Assembly (NCBI RefSeq): GCF_030317145.1
Contig: NZ_JASZYE010000004.1
Span: 186,001-250,000, forward strand
DNA length: 64,000 bases
From: Variovorax flavidus
GTDB lineage: Bacteria > Pseudomonadota > Gammaproteobacteria > Burkholderiales > Burkholderiaceae_C
Direction of reading: 5' to 3'
Shown here: positions 55,684 to 63,399 of the stretch, one piece after another
Layout: each line of letters opens with the position of its first letter
Numbering within the stretch: the first letter of the stretch is position 1
Notes under the pieces: model-generated
The model's database searches: none
The model's input: the letters and a program-made list of their open reading frames with translations, nothing else
What the model was told of the DNA's origin: nothing
Translations under genes and position numbers: made by a program

Positions 55684-57231
55684 ATGCCCAACGACATGCA
55701 GGACCATGACCGATACGGCCACGAGGACCATCACGAGGGTCACGACCACCATGATCACCGCGGACCGAAGCCGGGGTGGCGCAACCGCTTCTTCCCGCAG
55801 AAGGCGATGAAGGCGGAGTCGTTCCGGATCGAGCAGCAGTACTTTCTCCAGCGGCGCCGGCTGATGACGCGCAGCATCATGGGGTGGGGCATCGCGTTCG
55901 GACTGGGCCTCGACGTCAAGAACTCGAAGGTCACGCGCGGACTGGCAATTGATGAGGCAGGACGCGAGATCGAAGTGATCAGCCCGAATGGCGTCGTGCT
56001 GAACCAGGACAATGTGTTCCTTCTCAAGCGGGGTGAACCTTGTCCCGACGGACTTGACGAGATGGACGAGGACGAGCAGCAATATCTGCTGTCCATCCAC
56101 TACGCAGAGAAGGACGTCATCAGCACGATGGTCTCCGACAACTGTGGATGTCACAAGGAGTGGCAATACGTTCGCGAGACCGTGTTGTTCTCGCTGACCC
56201 CGGCGTCGGAAAGACTATGCAGGGAGCCGGCCGACGATCGCAAGACATCGCTGACGCCCGATGCTTGCGGGGCTCGCCAGCGTGGGCCGCACCGGCAGCT
56301 CAGCGAGTGGTCCAAGGAACTTGTTGTTTCCGAGGACCAGGAGCTTTCAGATCGGCAGAAATGGCGCGACATGCGCGTTGATCATTCCCGCGGCATCGCC
56401 TTGGCCTATGTCAAGGCCAAGCGTCCAGACCCTTGTGGACCGCTGACGCTATCCGATCAGACGGACGAGCATTCGCCGCGACGCCTCATCAAGCGCAATG
56501 ACATGCTCTATGACCTGATCCAGGGAAAGGATCTCACGCGGATTGAATCGATCAGTTGGGCTGCGTACCACCGGAGATCCGAAAAAAAACCGATCCCGTT
56601 CAAGGAGTTCCTGGCTTTTCTGAACCTCCAGCCCGACGAGGATCCGGCGCCCGCGGCGACAACGGCGGCTGTGGATGCTGCAGCCCCGGGCGAAGGCACC
56701 CCTCCCAACGCGCCCGTTGCGCCTGCTCTACAAGGAGTACAGGCCACAGTAGGGGCGATGCCCGAGAAGTCCGAGCAGATGCGGACCGACCTGAGCGTCA
56801 CGTTCTCGGGACCGGTAGATGTGACCACCTTGCTGGCTGACTGCTTCTCGCTCAATTTCATGGTCTTCGCGAGTGACACCGGCTGGCGCGATATGCGATT
56901 CGTTCCTGTGGGTGAGCCGATCATCGACAAGAAGACCGAAGGTGATCCGGATGAATCCACCCGCAAAGTGACCTTGAAGGTCGACAAGGACTGGGCGGAG
57001 GAGGTCACCAAAGGAGCGAATGTGTTTCAGTTGTTGAAGTTTCGCATGGAGATCCTGATCCACGGCGACTTCATCCTCGACATGCGTGGTCAGGCCATCG
57101 ACGCCAACGCACGAGGCCTCGCACTTTCAAGTCGCGGTGGCGGGGAAGGCGGCAATGGCACACCGGGCGGGACCTTCCGGTCCCTGCTGTGGATTGAGAA
57201 GGCCGATGCGTCGCGGGGCGGCGGCACCTGA
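55684..57231 (+). CDS. eCIS accessory protein with His-rich N-terminus
   Basis: A protein of 515 residues. The first 26 residues carry about nine histidines (HEDHHEGHDHHDH), a possible metal-binding tag. Residues 35-110 (AESFRIEQQYFLQRRRLMTR, IMGWGIAFGLGLDV, REIEVISPNGVVL) match the start of the next protein, so the two are paralogues. A second beta-rich part follows after a proline/alanine linker (residues 320-355), with VTFSGPVDVTTLLADCFSLN. The position suggests a fibre or decoration protein. The codon choice is a little less GC-biased than in the baseplate genes. Confidence 0.65.
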   Translation: MPNDMQDHDRYGHEDHHEGHDHHDHRGPKPGWRNRFFPQKAMKAESFRIEQQYFLQRRRLMTRSIMGWGIAFGLGLDVKNSKVTRGLAIDEAGREIEVISPNGVVLNQDNVFLLKRGEPCPDGLDEMDEDEQQYLLSIHYAEKDVISTMVSDNCGCHKEWQYVRETVLFSLTPASERLCREPADDRKTSLTPDACGARQRGPHRQLSEWSKELVVSEDQELSDRQKWRDMRVDHSRGIALAYVKAKRPDPCGPLTLSDQTDEHSPRRLIKRNDMLYDLIQGKDLTRIESISWAAYHRRSEKKPIPFKEFLAFLNLQPDEDPAPAATTAAVDAAAPGEGTPPNAPVAPALQGVQATVGAMPEKSEQMRTDLSVTFSGPVDVTTLLADCFSLNFMVFASDTGWRDMRFVPVGEPIIDKKTEGDPDESTRKVTLKVDKDWAEEVTKGANVFQLLKFRMEILIHGDFILDMRGQAIDANARGLALSSRGGGEGGNGTPGGTFRSLLWIEKADASRGGGT

Positions 57232-57269
57232 TTGACCCTCAAAGGCAAACCAGATCGGAGGATCCAGAC

Positions 57270-57947
57270 ATGAACGGCACCAAGAAGGAAACGACCGGCC
57301 GCGGCAGCCTGTCGCGCCCGAATTTCGCGTCGGGCCAACTGCTCGAAGACGATGACCTCAACGCGAGCGTCGCGTACACGCGCAACGTCGTGAGGCTGCT
57401 GCTCCGATCCGTGTTCGGCGCCGGCATCGTGTGCGGATTGAAGGTGGAGGCCAAGCGGGTGAATGACGACAAGGGCGTCGGGCTCATCGTCAGCCCCGGC
57501 GTGGCCTTCGATTGCGCCGGCAACGTGATCGAGGTCGAGGGGCAGCAGACCCTCACGCTGGAGCGCTGCGATATGAGCATGCACCCCCTGTGGGTCACGC
57601 TGTATTACGACGAATGCCGGAGCCGGCCCCGCGAGGTCGCCTGTGACAGCGCCTGCGGCAAGGACGCGCAGACCGTGTCCACGCGCCTGCACGAAGGCTT
57701 CCGGATTGAAGTCATCCAGGCCGAGAAGAGCCCGGAAGGCGCTTGCCGCTGCGGTGAGGTTGATGACGAAGGGAATGACGTCCCCTGCTTCTCATCGGAG
57801 CCCTTCAGTTGCGGATGCAAAACGGACGCCGCCAGCGGGGTCGTTCTCGCGCATATCGAGGTGCCGGCTAATGCCGAGCCGCTGAAGGTCAATGACAAGG
57901 TCAAGCCTCGACGGCTGATCCGACCGACGCCCTACGGCGCCGCGTGA
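57270..57947 (+). CDS. eCIS accessory protein, paralogue of the preceding one
   Basis: A protein of 225 residues. SGQLLEDDDLNASVAYTRNV, FGAGIVCGLKVEA and LIVSPGVAFDCAGNVIEVEG align with the first domain of the upstream protein. About eleven cysteines lie in the second half, with CRCGEVDDE and FSCGCK pairs that suggest a metal site. It occupies the place before the cargo-like gene. The function is unknown; conserved proteins of this kind are found at the end of several eCIS operons. Confidence 0.68.
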   Translation: MNGTKKETTGRGSLSRPNFASGQLLEDDDLNASVAYTRNVVRLLLRSVFGAGIVCGLKVEAKRVNDDKGVGLIVSPGVAFDCAGNVIEVEGQQTLTLERCDMSMHPLWVTLYYDECRSRPREVACDSACGKDAQTVSTRLHEGFRIEVIQAEKSPEGACRCGEVDDEGNDVPCFSSEPFSCGCKTDAASGVVLAHIEVPANAEPLKVNDKVKPRRLIRPTPYGAA

Positions 57948-57977
57948 TCCCGGGACCGGATCAACGACCGGCTTGCC

Positions 57978-60900
57978 GTGCCCGCCCGCAGCGCCGTTCG
58001 CCAGACAGCCGCACCGACGCGGCGCGCCGCTTCGGCCGTGGCGGCGGCGCGGGGCAAGGCCGTGGCCGCGCCCCATTCGACGCAGGTCCTGCGCAGCCGC
58101 CTGGGCAATGACATGGCGCAGGCCGTCGTCGAGCGCCTGAGGTCTGCGGCCGTCCAGCGACCGGCGGCGAACGCCGCGGCAGCGCCGGTCAATGCGGCGA
58201 AGTTGGTCACGCCAGCCGCCGCCGCGCCTGAACGCGCACCGGCCGCGCCCTCGCCGGAAGAGGCCGTCGCGCCCGTCGTCACCGCGGTCCACCAGCGCGC
58301 CACTACCGCCTCTCGGCACGGCCCGCCGGCCGCGGCCATTGCGTCCGCGCAGGCGGCCGCGGTGCAGCCGCTCACCGAGCAGACGCGCGCTGCCGCCACG
58401 CAGACGGTCGGTGCGATGGACGCCGTCCAGCTGGAGGCGCTGCGCCGCGGCGCGTTCAAGGGGCAGCTGCGCCAGGCCATCCGCGACGCGACCCCGCAAC
58501 CCAAGACACCGTCCGAGGCGGAGGCCATCATGGAAGGCGGCGCCCGGCAGGCCAGCGGCGTCCTGCGCGGCCAGCTCACCGAGCAGCGCAGCGCCGCTGC
58601 CGGCCCGATGGCCTCGGCCGCCGCGGCCGAATCGCCGGCCTCTGCCCAGGCGGTGCCGCCCGCCACGGCGCTCCGCGTGGAGCCCCTGGGGGCGCGTCCC
58701 GGCGCCGTGCCTGCCGGGCCCGTGGTGCCGGCGCCGCTGTCGCCGCAGCAGCTTGACTACCGCGCTGACCGCGCGCCCGCCGACGCAGCCTTGGCCCAGG
58801 CCGGCGTTTCGCCTGATCGTTTGAGCGGCGCATCCGACCCGGTCTTCGCGCCGGCGGCCGACGCGCGCGGCGCGGCCGAGCGGCATGAGGCCTCGGCACA
58901 GGCCCGCTATCGCGCTGGCGAGGCCAAGGAGCACGCCGCCGCGCGCGCAGGCGCCGAGCTGGTGATCGCCCGCGGGCTCGACGGGCTGCACGCGGCGCGG
59001 CTGGGCAAGCTGGCGCAGGTGGGCGGGCGCCAGCAAGGCGTCGTGGACAAGGACGCCGAGCGCCGCCGCCAGGTCGCCGCCGAGATCACCGCGATCAAGG
59101 ATTCCACGAAGAACGACGTGGCGCTGATCCTGGCGGCGCTGGAGTCCGAGTCGGTGCGGCTGTTCGAGGACGGCCTGAAGGCGGCCGAGGCCGAGTACGA
59201 GGCCGCGTTCGAGGACGCCAAGGGTGGCCTCGGCACCTGGCTGACCACCTGGGCCGAAGACTGGGAGGCACACATCGCCCAGGCCCTGGCGGTCGCGCGC
59301 GAGCGCTACCTGGCGCGGGTGGACGTCGCGATCGAGACGGTGGCGGATGTCGTGGATGCCAAGGTCCGGGAGGCGAAGCGGCGGGTGGCGCTCGGCCGCA
59401 AGACCGTGGACGAGCGGATCGCCGGCCTGGACGCGCACCTGCGCGAGGCGGGGCTTCAGGCGCGCGATGCCGTGGCGGGCGACTTCGACGCGATGAACGC
59501 GCAGATCGACGAGCGCCGCGACGGGCTCGTGGCGCAGTTGACGCAGCGCTACAAGGACTCGTGCGAGCGCATGTCAGCCCGCGAGCAGGAGCTGCGGGAC
59601 GCCAACAAGACCTTGTGGCAGCGCGCGCTCGACGCCACCGTCGGCGTGGTGAAGCAGATCCTCGCCTTCAAGGCGATGCTGAGCGCCCTGCTCGGCCGGG
59701 CGGCGGGCGTGGTGGAGGACATCGTCGCGGACCCGATCGGCTTCCTCGGGAATCTCGTCGCCGGCGTGATGGCGGGGCTCAAGGGCTTTGTCGCGAACCT
59801 GGCGTCCCACCTCAAGAAGGGGCTGATGGACTGGCTGTTCGGCGCGCTCGCCGGGGCCGGCCTGACGATGCCCGAGACCTTCGACCTGAAGGGCGTGGTG
59901 AGCCTGGTGCTGCAGTTCCTGGGGCTGACCTACGCGAACTTCCGGGCCCGCGCCGTGGCCCTCATCGGGGAGCCGGTCGTGCAGGCGCTGGAGCAGGCGG
60001 CGGAAGTGTTCAAGGTGCTGGTCACCGAAGGGGTCGGCGGCCTGTGGCGCTTTATCAAGGAGAAGGTGGCCGAACTCAAGTCCATGGTGCTGGACGGGAT
60101 CGTTGACTTCATCCGCGAGAAGGTGATCGTGGCAGGGGTGACGTGGATCATCGGGCTGTTGAATCCGGCCTCGGCCTTCTTCAAGGCCTGCAAGGCGATC
60201 TACGACATCGGGGTGTTCTTCGTCCAGCGCGGGCAGCAGCTCGCGACGCTGGTGAGCGCGGTGGTGGCGTCCATGGCCGCGATCGCGAAGGGGAACCTGT
60301 CGGCAGCGGCAGCCTTCGTCGAGAACGCGCTGGCCCGCGCGGTGCCCGTGGCCATCGGCTTCCTCGCGGGACTGCTGGGACTGAGTGATCCGTCCAAGCC
60401 GGTTCAGGCGCTGATGAAGAAGGCTCAGGCGCCGGTCAACAAGGCCATCGATGGGGTGATTCGCGGGGCTGTTGGGTTGGTGAAGGCGGCGGGGAGGGTG
60501 GTGTTGGGGAAGAAAGACGAGAGAGACGAGCCCCAGCAGGATGATCCCCAGAAGGCCGCCAAGATTGCTGCAGGTCTTGCCGACCTTGATGCGGATGAAG
60601 GGCGGATTCTAAAAGGGGGAGGCATCACCCTAGCGGACGCGCAAATCGTCGCTCGGCGTATCAAACGAGCACATCCGGTATTCACTAGCATCGTCGTGGT
60701 CGATGCCGGAGATCGGCTGGCGTATCGGTACACTGCTAGTCCACCCGTTGTCCGAGAGTCCGTGCATAAGCGATCGGATTTGCGGCTCGAGCTGGTGAAG
60801 ATCGAAGTAAAAGCAGGCATTGGAGCGCGAGCGCTTTCTGCGAATACGAGGATGCCATTGATAGCTCCTCGCAAGCCCGAGACTCACTCGTGGGAGGCGT

Positions 60901-61433
60901 TTGAACTCGGCGCAAAGAGTCTGGCGTTCGACACGCTTATCCGACAGCTCATTGCTAAGGACAGCGAATGGTCGAAGGCTGGTCTTATCAAGTCCGGGAA
61001 AAGACCGAGCCTGAAAGACATTCCACTCGATCGCAAGGAAATTGCAGATGCCATGCCAGGGAAGAACCAGCCGGCTCAGTACTTCTACCGGTCGTTGCTG
61101 AAGTTCGAAGGGAAGGTTGTTGGCTCTTCGAAACCGGATCTGATTGCGCTTACCTCGGATGAAATTATTCCCGTGGAAGTCACGCTGCGGAGCGACTGGT
61201 CGCTTGAGCATGTATCGAGTGCGGAGCGTGGGCGTCGCATGCATAAGCAATCGCAGGCGATGAACCTGATGGCCAATTTACAGCCGTTCCTCAAGGAGCA
61301 TCCGCAGGTAAAGGTCCGGCTTGTGTTCATCTCCGATCGGGAGCCCGACGAGAGGGCCGTGGCGGTCGTTGAGGAGTTGGCGAATAAGACCTATCGCGGG
61401 CAGATTTCAAAGATTCATTGGCTTCACTTCTGA
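57978..61433 (+). CDS. eCIS-associated giant cargo-like protein with variable C-terminal domain
   Basis: A protein of 1151 residues from a GTG at 57978. Residues 1-280 are alanine/proline-rich and largely disordered. Residues 280-555 are helical. Residues 560-840 are hydrophobic and strongly conserved in type (DPIGFLGNLVAGVMAGLKGF, FDLKGVVSLVLQFLGLTYAN, ITWIIGLLNPASAFFKACKA-like), as I know them from DUF4157/eCIS-core proteins. A short KIAAGLADLDADEGRILKGG to HPVFTSIVVVDAGD module follows. From about residue 855 the DNA is visibly AT-richer. The last 230 residues differ and hold KPDLIAL (D1054) and IPVEVTLR (E1067), a possible PD-(D/E)XK-like site with T in place of K, then a Q-containing helix. 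Probably an effector; no immunity gene follows. Confidence 0.75.
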   Translation: MPARSAVRQTAAPTRRAASAVAAARGKAVAAPHSTQVLRSRLGNDMAQAVVERLRSAAVQRPAANAAAAPVNAAKLVTPAAAAPERAPAAPSPEEAVAPVVTAVHQRATTASRHGPPAAAIASAQAAAVQPLTEQTRAAATQTVGAMDAVQLEALRRGAFKGQLRQAIRDATPQPKTPSEAEAIMEGGARQASGVLRGQLTEQRSAAAGPMASAAAAESPASAQAVPPATALRVEPLGARPGAVPAGPVVPAPLSPQQLDYRADRAPADAALAQAGVSPDRLSGASDPVFAPAADARGAAERHEASAQARYRAGEAKEHAAARAGAELVIARGLDGLHAARLGKLAQVGGRQQGVVDKDAERRRQVAAEITAIKDSTKNDVALILAALESESVRLFEDGLKAAEAEYEAAFEDAKGGLGTWLTTWAEDWEAHIAQALAVARERYLARVDVAIETVADVVDAKVREAKRRVALGRKTVDERIAGLDAHLREAGLQARDAVAGDFDAMNAQIDERRDGLVAQLTQRYKDSCERMSAREQELRDANKTLWQRALDATVGVVKQILAFKAMLSALLGRAAGVVEDIVADPIGFLGNLVAGVMAGLKGFVANLASHLKKGLMDWLFGALAGAGLTMPETFDLKGVVSLVLQFLGLTYANFRARAVALIGEPVVQALEQAAEVFKVLVTEGVGGLWRFIKEKVAELKSMVLDGIVDFIREKVIVAGVTWIIGLLNPASAFFKACKAIYDIGVFFVQRGQQLATLVSAVVASMAAIAKGNLSAAAAFVENALARAVPVAIGFLAGLLGLSDPSKPVQALMKKAQAPVNKAIDGVIRGAVGLVKAAGRVVLGKKDERDEPQQDDPQKAAKIAAGLADLDADEGRILKGGGITLADAQIVARRIKRAHPVFTSIVVVDAGDRLAYRYTASPPVVRESVHKRSDLRLELVKIEVKAGIGARALSANTRMPLIAPRKPETHSWEAFELGAKSLAFDTLIRQLIAKDSEWSKAGLIKSGKRPSLKDIPLDRKEIADAMPGKNQPAQYFYRSLLKFEGKVVGSSKPDLIALTSDEIIPVEVTLRSDWSLEHVSSAERGRRMHKQSQAMNLMANLQPFLKEHPQVKVRLVFISDREPDERAVAVVEELANKTYRGQISKIHWLHF

Positions 61434-61456
61434 AGTCAAGACGCACCGTTTCTTGC

Positions 61457-62137
61457 TCAGTCAGGAGACTTGGCGAGCTGCACCTGCGGGGTCATCGGAG
61501 CGTTCGCAATCCATGGCATCTCCCTCACCTTCCTCATCGCCTGCGCCCGGCGCGGCAGCTCGAGCTTTTCGAGAACGTGATGCACGTGGTGCTTCACCGT
61601 GGCGATGCTGAGCGTCAGCTCGCGGGCGATCTCCTTGTTGGACATGCCGCGGCCGATCAGCTGCAGCACCTCGCCCTCGCGGCGCGTCAATGCCACGCCA
61701 GGATCCACGCGGTCAGCAGCAAGGTCGTGACGAAAGAGCGCCCGAAGGAGCCCTCCCGAAATCTCTGCCGGACAGAGCAAGCGTCCCGCCTCCACGTCCA
61801 GCAGGGCGCCGCACAAGGCGTCGACCGTCGCGTCCCTCGGCACATACCCCTTGAAGCCTGCGCGCCCACACCGGATGACGTCATGTCGCTGCTCATTCAG
61901 GCCGAGCGCGACAAAGGCGATCTTCGGGTGCTCGCAAGCCAGCGTTCGGACCTCGTCCAGGTCCACGCCCAGGGTCACGTCCATCAGGACCACGTCCACC
62001 GTTTCAGAGGCGAGGATTTCCCTGAGCCCCGCTAGATCGCGCACGGTCGCGAGCAGAGAAATCTCGGAGTGGCACGACAGACAATGGGACAGCCCGTCCG
62101 CGAGAAGACGGATAGGCGTGACGACGACAAGTTGCAT
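61457..62137 (-). CDS. LuxR-type response regulator with degenerate receiver
   Basis: A protein of 226 residues from the ATG at 62137. The receiver-like domain (1-120) keeps D52 or so in VLMDVTLG but starts with VVVTPIRLLADGL, so the acidic pair that binds Mg2+ in normal receivers is missing. The LuxR helix-turn-helix (about 150-205) is complete: LTRREGEVLQLIGRGMSNKE and SIATVKHHVHHVLEKL. No kinase gene is nearby. It is convergent with the cargo gene, 23 bases apart, and is the only regulator next to the injection-system operon, so it may control it; that is inference. It may work without phosphorylation. Confidence 0.85.
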   Translation of the reverse strand: MQLVVVTPIRLLADGLSHCLSCHSEISLLATVRDLAGLREILASETVDVVLMDVTLGVDLDEVRTLACEHPKIAFVALGLNEQRHDVIRCGRAGFKGYVPRDATVDALCGALLDVEAGRLLCPAEISGGLLRALFRHDLAADRVDPGVALTRREGEVLQLIGRGMSNKEIARELTLSIATVKHHVHHVLEKLELPRRAQAMRKVREMPWIANAPMTPQVQLAKSPD

Positions 62138-63399
62138 AACGTCTCTCCGGCGCCGCGCGGCGCTAGCCTCAAATGTTCGCAGAAGAGCAACGGCTTGGCC
62201 CGTCAATTCATTGGATGCGACCTTGGCTATCACGGTCATCACCACTTTGTATGAGGCTTGTTGACGATTGAATCGATCGGATCTGTCGCGATGACGGAAT
62301 GAATTGCCTCGGCGGACCTGCGCCACCCGGACGCCAAGCGCATGCGGCAAGTAGTGCTGCCGGTGATGCCGGCCGCACTACTTGCTTCTGTCACGTCGCG
62401 GAAACGCCATGACTTGAAGCTGTACTTACGCACACCGCCCTCGTCGACTGCGCACTCAAGTAGCCGCAGCCCGGCATCACAGCGTGAGTACGCCGAGCGA
62501 CTCGCAACCGCTGCACACCTGCCGGACACCGGTCGATGCTGACGGGCTGAGATGGGCCCTGACGTCCAGTTGGGCGGCTAAGAAAGCGGTCGTTCAACCC
62601 TGCGATAGCGGTGTGGCCGCAGGGACGCAGCCGAGCTACGACTGCAATACCTTCGGACCGGTCGTTGAATCTGGGGAATTCTTCGCCCATGGACGACAGG
62701 ATTCGGCCTCACAGCGTGAGTTCGACGAGCAACCCGCAAGACCGCAGACGCTGCAGAGCCAAAATTCAGGCGAAGAAATCGGAGGATGGCAACGGGCCCG
62801 GAAGTGCGATCGACAGGCCGTCGGGCGGAATGCCGTTCTGCAGCGTTTGCGGTCCTTGACTGCCCCGGGGTGAATTCACGCTGTGAGGCCGACACCGGTC
62901 GCTCAACAGCGATGGACGCCCCGGTATCAACCGCCGGTCCCGAGGCATTGCAGTCATAGCCCCCTGCCCTTTGGCGACCGTGCCATGGAAGTATCGAACG
63001 TCCGCTGTCTTCGCCGTCGAAATGGAAGTTTGGGCCCGTTGCAGTCCTACGTCAAAGGGATCCCGCAGCCCAAAAGCAGCCGTTGAACGTTTGAGTTCAG
63101 CGGATAGCAAAAGAGCGTATTTTTGACAGTCCACTGGAACGGTTTGTTGGGCGGCATTGCTTTGTCGGCGGCGGTCGCGCTGTGTTCGACGGCAGGCTTC
63201 ATGCCCCGCATTCTCGCCGTCCACTCTTCAACAACGTGGCAGTACCTTCGTCACTGATCGACCGAAGGAGGTGCAGTGTGAGGATAGCCCTTGCCGTACG
63301 TGTCGCCCAACGAGCCCATGAGGGCCCAGCCCACGATGCGCCGGTCAGCGGGTTCTCGTTCACTCATGTGCCCTGAGTCGCCGGGCGGACCCGTGCGGA
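62138..63399. repeat. Gene-free interval with degenerate extragenic repeats
   Basis: No credible gene in 1.26 kb. A unit around CACAGCGTGAG recurs: direct copies at about 62475-62510 and 62705-62740, and an inverted copy at about 62870-62890. ACCGGTCG motifs occur near 62528, 62657 and 62894, each followed by a CTCAAC- or TTGAAT-like word. Small frames through it encode arginine-rich, non-conserved-looking peptides. The upstream region of the LuxR-type gene (62138-62300) should hold its promoter, but I see no clear boxes. Confidence 0.5.

Noticed and set aside
33645..61433. Type VI secretion system or prophage
   Set aside because: No membrane-complex genes or ClpV, and no head, portal, terminase or lysis genes; the AAA ATPase, DUF4255 and LysM proteins fit the extracellular type.
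61433..61457. Immunity gene downstream of the cargo-like protein
   Set aside because: Only 23 bases separate it from a convergent regulator gene; there is no room for a gene.
62391..62895. Two minus-strand frames of about 100 residues in the repeat region
   Set aside because: They share words only because they cross the same degenerate repeats; composition is arginine-rich and no ribosome-binding site precedes them.
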